Shown here one piece after another: positions 51,681 through 63,502 of a DNA stretch of 64,000 nucleotides (within the stretch, counting starts at the first letter, position 1; every line of letters begins with the position of its first letter). The stretch comes from Halichondria panicea (taxonomy: Eukaryota; Porifera; Demospongiae; Suberitida; Halichondriidae). Location: positions 3,539,047-3,603,046 of the forward strand of contig NC_087388.1 in the NCBI RefSeq assembly GCF_963675165.1, in the 5' to 3' direction. The translations under genes were made by a program, and so were the position numbers. Below the pieces are notes generated by a model. That model was not told the origin of the DNA. It ran no database searches and saw only the letters and a program-made list of their open reading frames with translations.

Positions 51681-54600
51681 ATGGCCGAATCGAGGAGCAC
51701 GGTTGCTGTTGTCCCGTTGAATGGTGCCAATTACGCGACATGGAGGGTACAATGCCAGATGTCGCTTATGAAGGAAGGACTCTGGAGAATTGTTAAAGGT
51801 ACTGAGGCTGCCCTGGCAGACGGTGATGCTGGTTATGTGAATTATATTTTGTCGAAGCGAGATCGGGCGTTGGCTATTGTGGTGTTGTCTGTCGATCCGA
51901 ATCTGTTGTATTTGATTGGTGAGCCTGATGATCCTGCAAAAGTTTGGAAAAAGTTAAGCGAGCAGTTTATGAAGAAATCATGGGTCAATCGGCTTGAGCT
52001 TAGGCGGAAACTATACTCGTTACGGTTGTCAGACGGCGAGTCGGTGCTGGAGCATGTCAGAAAGATGACTGAACTCTTCAATGCGTTAGCTGGCAATGAT
52101 GCTCCACTATCTGATGAGGATCGAGTAGTTCACTTGTTGGCAAGTTTACCAGACTCTTTCGGTGTGCTAGTCACTGCTCTCGAGGCTAGCCCTGAGGTAC
52201 CCTTGATGGAGGTGGTGACAGAAAGGTTGGTGCACGAGGAAAGGAAGATGTTGAGTGGTGGTCGAAGTGATGGTGATGCCAAGGCTATGACAACTAAAGC
52301 CAAGTGGTCGAATAAGCCGAAAGGACGTTGTTACTATTGTCACGAGCTTGGGCACTATCAGAGGGATTGTTTGAAGTTGGCTCAGTCTGAGAAGCACAAG
52401 TCTAATAGTGCGATAGCTGATGATTTGAGCGATGAAGAGGCATTGGTTGTTAATCATGCGAGTTTAGTAGGTGCTTCGGCTAGTTGGATTGTTGACTCAG
52501 GAGCTACGTGCCATATGTGCAATACCAGACGCGATTTTGTTGTTTTCCGTACATTGCCGAGGCCAGAGAAGGTGATGGTTGGAGATGGATGAAGTTACCT
52601 AGTGGTGCTACTCAGAAGTGCAAGCTTCATGATGTGTTGTTTGTTCCTGATCTATCGTACAATCTGCTCAGTGTTTCCAAGGCAGGGAAGGTAACTCAGT
52701 TTGATGAGGCTGGTTGTCGGATTTTGAATGCTGATAGCAAGGTTATAGCAACAGCGGTTCGGTGTGGTAGTCTTTATTTTCTCAACTGTCAGTCCCTGGA
52801 AAAATCCAATGTTGCTGAAGATGATTGGCACAAACGTTTTGGTCATTTAAGTATTGGAAGTTTGAGACAGTTGGCTGCTGATGGCGGTTTTAACTTTGAC
52901 AAATCTAAGGAGATTGTTTTCTGTGAGTCGTGTGTTGTGGGGAAGCACCACAAGAGCCCCTTTCCCGTCGGTGGTGGAAATTGAGCTAAAGAACCTCTTG
53001 GACTGGTTCACATGCACTGATGTGTGTGGCAAGGTTAACGCTAAGTCGATTGGTGGTGCGGAGTATTTCTTAACGTTTGTGGATGACAAGACGAGGTATG
53101 TGTGGGTGTATTTTTTGAGACGCAAAGATGAAGTGTTCTCTCGTTTTTTGGAGTGGAAAGCCATGGTGGAGAAAGCAAGTGATCGGAAGTTGAAGGTATT
53201 GCGCTCGGATAATGGCGGTGAGTACACGTCAATGAGGTTGAAGGCCACTCATGAACTCACCGTTCCTAAGACTCCTCAACAAAATGGCACAGCCGAGCGA
53301 CTAAATCGTACATTGGTGGAGATGACACGGTCTATGTTGGTTGGTGGTAATTTATCTCAGAGGCTTTGGGCGGAAGCGTTGTCTACGGCGGTGTATTTGA
53401 GGAATCGAAGTCCATCCAAAGCAGTGGAAGGGATGACCCCTTTTGAGGCATATCATGGGAGAAAGCCGAGTGTTGAGAATCTCCGTGCGTTTGGATGTGT
53501 TTGTTATGCCCACATAGCAAAAGATGAGAGGAAGAAGTTGGATCCAGTTGCTAGAAGATGTGTCCTTGTTGGCTATGGCACTGAGGTGAAGGGCTATCGC
53601 CTGTATGATTCAAATCGAGACAGGGTTTTCTACAGTCGTGATGTAAAGTTTAACGAGTCAGCGTTTGGATTTGAGAAGGGCAGTGAACCTGAGCTTTGTG
53701 TCCAGTTTGATTGTGACGTCGATTCCGGTGGTGATGTGTCCGATGGTGATGCTGCCGATTGTGCTGTGTCCGATGGTGTTGATGTGTCCGATGGTGATGC
53801 TGCCGATGGTGATGTGTCCGATGGTGTCGATGTGTCTGAGCCAGTTCTTAGAACGTCGCAGAGAGTCAGACAAAGGCCGAACTACTACTTAGAAGGAGCT
53901 TCTATCGCTACGAGCAGTATTGAGGAACCAAGTTCTGTCCAAGAAGCTGTAAACAGTCCAAACAAGGCAAAGTGGGAGCAGGCCATGGAATCGGAGATGA
54001 GATCACTTAAGGAGAATGATGTTTGGGAGCTGGTGAAATTGCCAGAGAATCGGAAAGTCGTGGGTAGCAAATGGGTGTTTAAAGTGAGAGTTGACGGTGA
54101 CGGTTGTGTGGATCGTTATAAAGCTAGATTGGTGGCACAGGGTTTCAAAGGAATGGACTATGATGAAACATTCTGTCCTGTTGTTAGGATGGAGTCGTTA
54201 AGGGCCATTGTTGGATTGGCTGCTCGGAATGGTTTGAAGCTACATCAGCTTGATGTCATCACAGCTTTTCTAAACGGCAAATTGGACGAAGAAGTGTATA
54301 TGAGACAGCCTGAAGGTTTTGTTGAAGAAGGTAACTTGGTGTGTAGACTGAAGCGAAGTTTGTATGGTCTCAAACAGTCTCCACGATGTTGGAATTCGGC
54401 TCTGGATGCTCACCTAAAGAAGTTAGGCTTTCTGCAGAGTAACAGTGACCCCTGCATCTATGTGGCAGCAATTGACGAGTTGATGGTTGTTAGTGTGTAT
54501 GTAGATGATCTCGTAATCGGATGTAAGTCGGACGAGCGGTTGACAGACCTCAAGAGAAAGTTATGTTCAGGCTTTGACATGAAAGATCTTGGAAAGCTGC

Positions 54601-55467
54601 ATCATTTTCTCGGGTTGAAGGTTATTCAGGATGAAGAGTCTGGAAATGTATGGATTGGTCAACCTGCGTATGTTGAGAAGGTGCTGGTGAGGTATGAAAT
54701 GAAAGATGCTAAGAGTGTTGTTGATGTGAGTGCTAAGCTTGTGCATGCTGGTGACGGTGAGGGTGATTTGTTTGATTCCGAAGTGTATCGATCGGCTGTT
54801 GGCAGTTTGTTATAATGTGTCTACTGGTACTAGGCCTGATATTGCTTTTGCAGTGAGTATGGTTGCAAAATTCTCTTCTAAACCAACGAAGCAGCACTGG
54901 CAGGGTGTAAAGAGAATTCTCAGATACCTCAAGGGTACAGCTGATCTTGGACTAGGAGTGATGCTGAGGAGTTAACAGGCTATTCAGATTCTGACTGGGC
55001 TGGGGACCTGGACGACAGGAAGTCAACCTCTGGATATAATTATGTTCATGTTAAGTGGTGCTCCTATCAGCTGGAAGAGCAGAAAGCAGAGTTCAGTTGC
55101 ACTTTCAACAGCAGAGGCTGAATATATTGCACTTTCAAGTGCTACACAGGAAGTAATGTGGCTCAGACGTTTACTTTCGGAGTTAAATTGTGCACCACAA
55201 GAAGCTACAGTTATGAACGAGGACAACCAGTCAGCGATTGCACTGGCACAGAATGCTGTATTCCATGGAAGATCGAAGCATATCGACTTACGTCACCACT
55301 TCGTTCGTGAACAAGTTGTTGCTAAGACTGTGAAGCTCAAGTACTGTAGCAGCGATCAGATGATAGCAGACATGCTGACCAAAGGACTTACCCAAGTCAA
55401 GTTTGAGAACCTGAGAAACATGGCTGGAGTTGTTCCCATTATCAAGCAAATTGAGAAGGAGTGTTAG
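51681..55467 (+). pseudogene. Copia gag-pol polyprotein, decayed
   Basis: Gag starts MAESRSTVAVVPLNGANYAT and has the zinc knuckle CYYCHELGHYQRDC. Protease is IVDSGATCHMC. Integrase has the HxxxH/CxxC region (WHKRFGHLSIGSLRQLA, CESCVVGKHHKSPF), TDVCGK, LRSDNGGEYTSM and GTAERLNRTL. RT has WVFKVRVDGDGCVDRYKARL, HQLDVITAFLNGKLDEEVYM, and the active site VYVDDLVIG. RNase H has LSTAEAEYIALSSATQE and MLTKGLTQ. The integrase-RT linker carries in-frame repeats of VSDG(V)DVSDGDAAD. Breaks: a deletion with frame change at about 52590, a stop and a 4-base insertion near 52984-53024, a one-base insertion at about 54812 and frame changes at about 54960 and 55040. LTR similarity indicates a recent insertion. 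Confidence 0.95.
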
Positions 55468-55471
55468 TATA

Positions 55472-55656
55472 TGTACACTTAGTTGATAATGATGTCATAT
55501 CTATGTTTAGACTAGTCTGGAACATTCTAGAACTTTCTTGTGTTATGTATTTAGGTCATTGTGACCATGTGCTTAGTCAGTCCATGATATCTTTCTTATT
55601 TGTTAAACTGAGAACTTGCTCTATCTAGCTAAATCACATTGTAAGCTTTGCTAACA
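55472..55656 (+). repeat. 3' LTR of copia element
   Basis: 185 bp, same length as the 5' LTR. It is preceded by GAGAAGGAG (55453-55461), a short purine tract. Confidence 0.97.
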
Positions 55657-56783
55657 TATAATATATACAACAAACCTCCATAAAGCATAGTTTTGCGTGC
55701 CAGTCTTCTGCAACAGGGAGTATGCCATCCAGTTTGCCTTTCCTTGTTTCTGAGTTGCTTCTAATTCTTTGAGCACCTCGGGTTCGAACAACGGACAAAA
55801 GATCACCACCAAAGAGAGTTGACCAGTACTCTTCATCTTCTATCTGAATACTTTCTTCTCCAGGTACACTCAAAACTCTTTTTACTTGCTTTACAGGAAC
55901 ATATTTGTGCGCATGTTCTGCAATTGCAATCATACCTTCGTGATAAATTTCATTTTCAGGCAAAACTCCAAGCGGTACCTGAGGAAATGTATAATAAATT
56001 ATAGCTTATAATCATACTGTTTATTTATTGTACTTACCACTTCAGATTTATTGCACATTTCTTTAGAATACTTGTGCTGAATATGATTTGGAACAAGTTT
56101 CTTAAAATCCTCTTTGAAGAATGGAATCCGATCAACCATAACTCGTGCTATAAGAATTGTCATGTTTTCCATTAGGGAAGCGTTATCTTCATCGGATGGG
56201 AGAATCATATCTAGTGCCACCTCACAAACACTTGGGGGTGTTTGTGATAACTGTGACAAGTTTACTCGATCTTTAACAGCGTACAGCTGAACATAATGGA
56301 GAGACTTGTTTTGTGCATCCATACGCATATAACGTGGTTTAACTGTCTTATCAATATTATCAAACACTAGTTTGTATGTTTCAAAGGGTGGACTAGTTAA
56401 ATTGTCTTCAAAGTCGACTTCCTTCTCTTCAGCCACTTCGTGCTCTTGGGGGTTTACATCTGCATGAGCACATTGATCAGCACACTTGGAGAAGCTAGAC
56501 GATGCTGGTGGATCTTCAGCATGCATGTTGAAGCTGCTTAACTCTGATATATCACTGTACATCTTCAGATCAATATCAGAAGTACTAGTATTCGGAGTTG
56601 ATGTGTGATGTGATTATGTTTTGACACGATGGGGCTGAATCACACACACTATGTTCGAAGCTTTCTGGTGGTATAAACTTAGCGAGCTGTCGAATAGGTG
56701 TAGATGTCAATGGAATGTCTTAAGCAAGGGCTTGATGCTCGGGATGAAAATGGACTAAGCGATCCCTCAGCTGGATCATCACC

Positions 56784-57902
56784 CAGGGGCGGATCCAGAG
56801 GTAGTTCGTTGGGTTTGTACGAACTACCCTATAGTCTTGACATTACTAGTCTAGCTAACTGTACTGACAAAGTCGTACAAAGTTTTCTCTGTATAATAAA
56901 AGGGTGGGGCTGGTTCTCTCTGCATAATAAAAGGGTGGGGCTGGTTCTCTCTGCATAACAAGAGGGTAGGGCTGGCTACTGCAGCCACATTGATTTACAC
57001 TGTGGTCAAGTGATAAATTATTGTATCTAGCCATGAATCCTTGACTCCTGGTTTAAGAAGAGGAAAGTTTCAGGTAAGGGAGAGTGCATGGCACTGCATA
57101 TTGAATGTCACTGCATACTTACATGTATATAATTGCTATAATCATTAATAAATAAATTATTGATGGTCAAGTTCTACAAGTCTACAGCCAAGTCTCCTCT
57201 TCAAGTCTCCTCTTCACCAGCCATCACCGTCTGTCTTTCCATTGGGGGTCACCACGTGCTATATCTCTCCTCCAGTCACAACCATCTCTCCTGTGTTTGG
57301 GAGAACGTGATTAATTACTAATTAGTGGGCGTGGCAAATCAAAAGGGGTCATATTCTAGTCTCGGGGAAGGACGTCTGGTCGAAGTGGCAGGTTTTCCAT
57401 GGGCTCGGAATGTGACTATGTGTATGAATATCATTATAAAAATTGTCATAAAACGTCAAATAAATATAGAGATTTCCCACTACCAGTAGGTAAGCTGACA
57501 AACACGTCTCTACCATCTACTAAGCTTCTTACAGCTAGCTGGGTTTCAGCTCCTTATATCCTAGCTTTATAGTAGCGACACGAATTGCAGCAGTTAATAC
57601 TTCCATCTATGCTCCCATGGCAACAATAATGATAAAGTGTTTCCTTTCTTACAGGTACGTCAGAGCACATAGCAACCCCGCCCACAATGTTTAATTATTA
57701 GTATTCTGGCAATCTGATTGGTGCGACAACATTCCGAAACAGGCCCATGGAAAACCGGCCACTTCGACGGCTGCTCGCGAGACTAGTTATATTCTACAAA
57801 AATTTCTGCGCTGCAAGCCAGGTGAAATTCTTGCCCGCACTTCGCGCGGACAAGAAGTACTATATAAGAACCCCCCTTTCTTAAATCCTGGATCCGCCCC
57901 TG
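56784..57902. mobile_element. hAT-like MITE with internal fold-back
   Basis: It starts CAGGGGCGGATCCAG and ends CTGGATCCGCCCCTG, a perfect 15-bp TIR. TCACC precedes the left end (56779-56783) and recurs 3 bases after the right end (57906-57910), suggesting a 5-bp duplication plus an AAT insertion. Inside, three tandem copies of a roughly 31-bp unit (AATAAAAGGGTGGGGCTGGT, 56896-56980) and an inner inverted pair (GTCGAAGTGGCAGGTTTTCC at 57378 against its inverse near 57740-57770) are present. No transposase. Confidence 0.8.
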
Positions 57903-59219
57903 AATTCACCTGCTATTACTGGACCAATGGCAGCAAAACTCTGAGTATAAATCAATTAGCACCATGTTAAGAGTATATAGTATATATTTTTGCATGCATG
58001 TCTATAACGTTACGTTGATAATCATAATAATAATAATATATAGCTCTATGATAATTATTATATGCTCTTACTCACTATACCTGTACGTCTGCCTGTACTT
58101 CTGTGGAGGACATAACACACTCAATATTGGATTTCCATTAAGGACTTCTTTATCATAATCTGTGCCAAGCAACTCAACGAGCTTGATAGTTTGGTAATGC
58201 GACTCAACTTGTTTAAACGATGATAAACCTGTGTGAAAATGGGATTTCAAATTATAATTATCAAGTTATAATTATGCCATCTTACTTTCTTTGAAGCATG
58301 TCCAGAATACAAAATGAGAGATAAGATTCGTTGTATTAGACTATACTTTGGACGTCTATGTCTGCACAGCAGTGATACAATGAATGTAATAACATTTTTT
58401 GCATTTGGTCTCTCTTTTTTTGTTTTACAACACCACCTCAATAATGTGAGAAGTATAGGGGTGTTTTTTTCAAACTCAGGAACAAGCTTCTTCCAAGTAA
58501 AACACTTGAGAATTTTATTACTCTTATCATTTAGTATTGATGTTGATGACTCCGAGCACAGCGTCATTATTTCCATATGAATAATTCGCCCAACTTCGTC
58601 AACTACATGTTTTCGCATTTTGGGATCCTGTAGGCATTGCCTGGCAGATGTATGATGACTTCTCCTTACCAAAGGTTTTATGATTCTTCTGCGTCGCGGT
58701 GTTAAAAGTCGAGTTTTGGGTTTATTGTAGTGGACTGTAACCTGATAAAATACACAGTTTAATTGATGGTAACACATAATTAATGATTGTGCAGACTTAC
58801 GCTGACAGCAGGAGAGTCTCCTATATATTCATTTTCAGTTTGCGCTATGGCTCTTCTTTTGGGGCAGTGTACTTGTACCACCAGACAATCGCTTCTCTCC
58901 AATATTTGGCAGTGCTGCCTTCTTTATATTCACTAGAATACTTTCCAGTGAACTCGAAAGTCTTTGTTTCAATTTTAAATGTGATGTTAGTGCACCGAAA
59001 CACTTCTGACAAACGTATCTCTTCTCTAAATTAGATACTGATTCATCCAGCTCATCCTGCATTATGGACTGAATGAAAGAAAGTACCTGAGGGTGATTTC
59101 TTAGCAAACGGCGACACTTTTTGCTGTTCCTGCTTTCACCTGCAGGTAACACACCTTTTTTCAGCCATGTCTATTATCTATTTCGAATGCAGAAGGTTTA
59201 ATAGCAGAGCTAGAGTTTA

Positions 59220-59888
59220 CAGTGGTTTTCCTTACCTTTGCAGGCTATACTGCAAGAGCACTGCAACCACAATGTAGTAAATATAGTATTTTGGTTGGCT
59301 TCTGTTATGATTGTTAGTAACAAGCCAACAAAATTACTTGCTATGGCCTGCAAAATGCAAACTGTAACTGGTTTTAATTTGGCAATTTCAAAACTGCCAA
59401 ATTAGTGGACTTAATTGCTGTAGTAGTCTAAGACGTCAAATTAAAAATCGCCAAATTCTAATAGCTCACTCGCCAAATAATTATAATATCCGCTAAATGT
59501 TCCAGGTGTCTCATATTTTGTCTGACTGAAGTGATGGTAGCTCTGATGGTAGCTCAGCTAACTTATTGCTTGTTCATTGTGGCAAAATGATATGAGCTAA
59601 AACTTGTATGTATATCTATAGGGAGCGGAGGGCCTATATTTACTAGGCTCAAAATTGGATATTTCCGAAAGCAGTTTGTTGACCTCAAGCATTATAATTA
59701 TAGAAGGAGTGCTGTGAAAGTAGAGTAGTAACCCCTTGAGTTGTGTGAAAAGTCTGCAATAGCCAGTATTTACCTATCATTGATTTTTGTGATGTGTGGG
59801 TGGACTAAAATAACACAGACAGGTAATCACTACATTGTGGTTGCAGTGCTCTTGGGAGTATAGCCTGCAAAGGTATGGAAAACCACTG
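59220..59888. mobile_element. Tc1/mariner-type MITE within a 17-bp direct repeat
   Basis: It starts CAGTGGTTTTCC and ends GGAAAACCACTG. It is bounded by TA (59218-59219 and 59889-59890). TIR similarity extends about 75 bp, through CCTTTGCAGGCTATACT and AGAGCACTGCAACCACAATG. In addition, TAATAGCAGAGCTAGAG lies at 59199-59215 and 59889-59905. Two extra bases (TT) separate the left copy from the TA. The interior has no gene. Confidence 0.85.
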
Positions 59889-59905
59889 TAATAGCAGAGC
59901 TAGAG

Positions 59906-60618
59906 ATGATCTCCTGTGGTTGGTACGTACATACACATGAATATGCGTAGGCGGTATCATTGATCATAGTGACGTTCTGCATTCTTGTGGCAGCGTGAAA
60001 TTCCTCACGCCCTGGGACAACTCTCAACACGGCAGCTTGCCAGTCCCTTTCTCCCGAGAGAAGGGGAGTGGTTTCCAGTCTATAGTCAAGGCTGTGGCTC
60101 AGAAGTAGAGGATTACAAGTAGACTGGACGTGGTGTTGTTGACAATAACAGACTAGTTCAGAGCTACAGTACAGGTAGCTAGCCTCGAATCCAGGCAGAT
60201 TAAAATACGGCCTGGTACCTATTGCATGTGTAATTAATTATAGGCGTGGCCGTCCACACCCATGTACTATCTACTATTATATGAAGCTTTTTATAGCCTA
60301 GCTAGCTAGCTAGCTGTGGCCTTCTCTATGGTGTTGTGTTGAGAAGGCTTGCACACGAAGCCAGAAGAGGCTCTCATCTACCTCTATGATGGTTGGATGA
60401 TCGTGATGTTTTGAACTGGGTTTCTGACAGACTATGGCAAGTCTTTGACTTTGTGCTTCCAACTGCAACCATAGGACCATCGTAGAGGTAGATGTGAGCC
60501 TCTTCTGGTTTCATAATAGTGTGCAAACCTTCTCGACAACACAATAGAGAATATAAGCCACAGCTTCACAGGAGAGAGAGTTTAAAGGGTTTCTGACAGA
60601 CTAGACTATGGCTAGCGA
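59906..60618. other. Non-coding; hairpin copy and a repeated block
   Basis: A hairpin motif copy is at 60181-60222 (TAGCCTCGAATCCAGGCAG ... CGGCCTGGTACC). The block CTATGGCAAGTCTTTGACTT, continuing for about 120 bp, is at 60432-60560 and again, same orientation, at 61875-61996. Parts of this block also occur inverted at 60345-60400 (GAAGAGGCTC ... versus GAGCCTCTTC). Confidence 0.6.
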
Positions 60619-61869
60619 TGTCAGACCGATTTTCATTTTTGCTATTTCTAACTCCTATGTATTATTATCTCTTTTGAACACTCTAGGCAAACCAGAAAAA
60701 CTTTACTGCACTGGATTTGGTCAAGCGAATGCAGAGATACAGCGTTTTGAAGAACACTAGTCAGGGAAAAATTCGTACAAAAATTTACCGCATTTTAATG
60801 TACTTGGGCGGGACTTATGAAATTTGTTGTTAATACCGGAAATGATCTTAAAGTTAGCATATCTGCTGAACCGCTTGGTCTATTCTCTTTTAAAAAAGTA
60901 TGAAATGGACACTCAGGACTCAGGAGTTGACATTGTAACCATTTGATATCTATTATGAAGTTTATAATGTTTCTGTAATGTATATGTTTATGATGTCCCT
61001 ATAATAGTATGATGTCTCCTGCTTCAGAGAGTTCTTTTGGATTTAAAGTAACCATGCTATCTTTTCAGTATATTGTATCATGTTTCAGAACTCTCATCAA
61101 TGTCCACCTTACGCTTGTATCTGTTTCTTGATCTTTATAAGCAACTTTTCTGTCAATTTCATTTGGTCTAAATAATTCGTTTTTAGTGTGATGTAGATTT
61201 AAGGCCATACAACTATAAATCTATGATACAACTCTGTTGACAGCTTTTAATTAATACAGTAGATTACTCTTGTCTTTTTTGTGTGCAAATTGAATCAGTT
61301 CTTGCAATTTAATAGTTTTGGTAGATTACAGTGTTGTCCCTGGAATTCTCTCCAATCTTTCTTGTTTCTTTTCAACAGAGGCTTTCAGATTACTTCAATA
61401 ATTACTTTCAGTAACTTCTAAGAACTTCTAAGAAATAAATACAGCTATTGGTACACTTGGCTTGATTTTACTGCATTTCTATTCTCAGCTCCACCCATCT
61501 ATCCATGCAATATGTGATTCCGCAAGAAATAAAAGCTTATTGTAGCAACTTTTTGCATAATCTGGAGAGAGTTAGAGATAAAAGACATGCTCACTTGTGT
61601 TTTTGTTTATTTTCATGTTTGGTTGCCAAAATGATGATCACCTTTGAGAAAAAATCACACGCAAAACAAGCATCAAATGCTAAAATCATAAAAAACTGTT
61701 ATAAAAATCAAATTCTACGCTATTTTTTACCCCTGGGAAGAGCTGTTGTTTGCTAGACTCTTCCAGGGCTTGCGGAAAGCCCTTCTTGTTCACTCACTTT
61801 CTGGTCCCGTTTTTTACCATTGAATTACTGTACGAAAATACGCCCACGCACTACTTCCGGTCTGACATC
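60619..61869. mobile_element. Candidate 1.25-kb element with 12-bp TIR
   Basis: GATGTCAGACCG at 60619 is matched by CGGTCTGACATC ending at 61869. It separates the two copies of the CTATGGCAAGTC repeat. No clean target duplication was found. The plus frame 61505-61756 is open but unrecognised. The boundaries are therefore provisional. Confidence 0.45.
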
Positions 61870-61996
61870 TCTACTATGGCAAGTCTTTGACTTTGTGCTT
61901 CCAACTGCAACCATAGGACCATGGTAGAGAGCCTCTTCTGGCTTTAGACAAGTGTGTAAGCCTTCTTGACAACACAATGGAGGGCATAAAGCCACA

Positions 61997-62964
61997 GGAG
62001 ACAAGTATTTGTTAAAAATAATACGGAAAGAAACTAGTAAACAAACTAGTTTACGGTATAATTTTACAAAGGTTTACTAACGTGAACGAATTCCCCAGAT
62101 TCTGGGGAACTCAGTTTGCGCATGTGCACTATCACCCATGCAATAGAGACAAAATACGGCCTGGTCTCGAGGCTAGTAGCTAGCTAGCTACATGTACAAA
62201 CCTCGCAGCTGCATTTATAGTGGTGGGCGGGTCTGGGGCGCAGTCAATAACTATAACTTATTTTGCAAATCCACAAAATTAATAGCAAGCCAAGAAAACA
62301 TGACTAGAAGCCTATAGAAACTCTTACTTGCATGCACTTCATTGATCTTGAGCAGCACAAGAATACCGTATACCTCGCTTGCGCATATGCGCATGCACAC
62401 CGAGGCTTGTTGCATTTTGAGTGGGCAGATCAAAGGAAACACTGACAGTCTGTGCCAATATGGCACAGGTCAACAGTGAACTGTGCCACTATCTAGATAC
62501 TGGCATAGTATGGCTGAAGTTAGTAAAGCCACCTTCCACCCAGTAACCTGAAACGTCCCTTTATAGTATTCAGTGGTAGGCAGAAAACGTTCTTCATGTG
62601 TCTAGTGCATTCCACAGCCGACCACAAGTAGTTGCAAAGTAGTTGTCCTATAAAAGGAGTGATGTGTACCGGAAAGGAATGCAACAAGGAATGCCAGTTG
62701 TGCTCAGTAATGCCTTTGCCCTCGAGGCCTGCGCCTAAGTCACTACTCACAACTACCGTATATCTTCTAATTTATCGGACAGCAAAAAATAATATTATTT
62801 TGGAACAGATTTTTATACAGCATGCGAAGTGTCCCGAATAATTAGAACAAGCAAGCAGCTGCATGCGAGCTAGCTAAGTTTAATAGACCAGTGCATGTGC
62901 GACTGAATAGTTGCACTAGCTATCTAAAACTAGCTACTCAAAGCTATCTAACTGCAGCACTCTA
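61997..62964. other. Non-coding
   Basis: No gene was recognised. A partial hairpin motif (TACGGCCTGGTCTCGAGGCTAG, split here as TACGGCCTGG and TCTCGAGGCTAG) is at 62156-62177. TAGCTAGC tracts flank it. Confidence 0.45.
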
Positions 62965-63497
62965 CAGAGCCGGAGGAAGCAAATATGAAGTGGTCAGGCC
63001 GGACCCATAAAGGGGGGTCCGGGGGTCCTCCCCTGGGAAATTTTTTTGAATGGTGCTTGCTGGTGCATTCTGGTGCATTTTGAGTAATATTTAATGAATT
63101 TGAAAATTGACATTTTAATTGAGACAATCACAAAAATTAATATTGGTACAGGTATGAGGTTGCACCTAAAACTTTCCTGAGACGATGAATGATAACGAAA
63201 AATAAGGAAGGAGATGTTCTTCTGCTGGTTTGGAGAGGCACCAATGTGAGGACACTGAAAGGAACTCGATTGCAGTTTGGAGAGAGACATTTTCTTCTGG
63301 CTTGCAACTAGATCCGACACTAGATAGTCTGATACTGCAGTACTGACTGTATGTACCAGCACCGTTGAGTAACGATTATTACCAAACTGATTAATTTTTC
63401 ATTTTTAATGTTAACGACCGTTACCAAATAAATAAGTGAACGCGAGAAAAGTGGTCAGGTTTTGGCCTGACCAACCTGACCGGTTCCGCCGGCCCTG
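62965..63497. mobile_element. hAT-like MITE with 5-bp duplication
   Basis: It starts CAGAGCCGGAGGAAGC and ends GGTTCCGCCGGCCCTG (533 bp, TIR 16 bp with four mismatches). CTCTA flanks both sides (62960-62964 and 63498-63502). Both ends carry GTGGTCAGG-type sub-terminal words. No coding sequence. Confidence 0.85.
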
Positions 63498-63502
63498 CTC
63501 TA

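Larger units (their letters stand above)
51342..55656 (+). mobile_element. Ty1/copia LTR retrotransposon
   Basis: A 4315-bp element with 185-bp LTRs (51342-51526 and 55472-55656), TGT...ACA ends, three differences between LTRs, a half-tRNA primer site and a gag-protease-integrase-RT-RNase H order typical of copia. TATA is present directly outside both ends (51338-51341 and 55657-55660). The usual 5-bp duplication is not perfect. It lies antisense in an intron of the DUF6589 gene. Confidence 0.97.
50386..59173 (-). pseudogene. DUF6589-family gene, split by insertions
   Basis: Minus-strand exons follow the order of DUF6589 proteins. Exon 58801-59173: start MAEKRCVTC, KCRRLLRN, EKRYVCQKCFGALTS. 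Exon 58286-58741: VTVHYNKPKTRLLTPRRR, IHMEIMTLCSESSTSIL, LIQRILSLILYSGHASKK. Exon to 58228: VYHRLNKL, then LVELLGTDYDKEVL. Exon about 56038-56610: LVFDNIDKTVKPRYMRMD, ILIARVMVDRIPFFKEDF. Exon 55676-55978: VPLGVLPENEIYHEGM, FGGDLLSVVRTRGAQR, PVAEDWHAKLCFME. Exon about 51043-51297: VIWKRLYKTSSAMERGTLFH, LRNQLNRRNVSKKCKKD, EDFFELVVEAYIT. Last exons: RLWKYFLLVFKASSRKNYA, FVNTRGLPGHNISCDLHMEH. The function is unknown; the family is expanded like a mobile element. Frame changes occur in the first, third and last exons. A copia element sits in the intron after CFME, and a hAT-like MITE lies in the spacer at 56784-57902. It is convergent with the RecQ gene. Confidence 0.83.

Noticed and set aside
53700..53850. 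Short repeats VSDGDAAD in the copia polyprotein as a separate repeat protein
   Set aside because: They are in frame within the integrase-RT linker of the copia element.
60430..60560. LTDYGKSLTLCF looked like a helicase Walker A (compare SLPTGYGKSLCF)
   Set aside because: Similarity stops after about a dozen residues, no other helicase motif follows, and the block is a non-coding repeat also present at 61875.
61505..61756. Open frame with lysine-rich C-terminus inside the 60.6-61.9 kb candidate element
   Set aside because: No family resemblance and only moderate length; cannot be called a gene.
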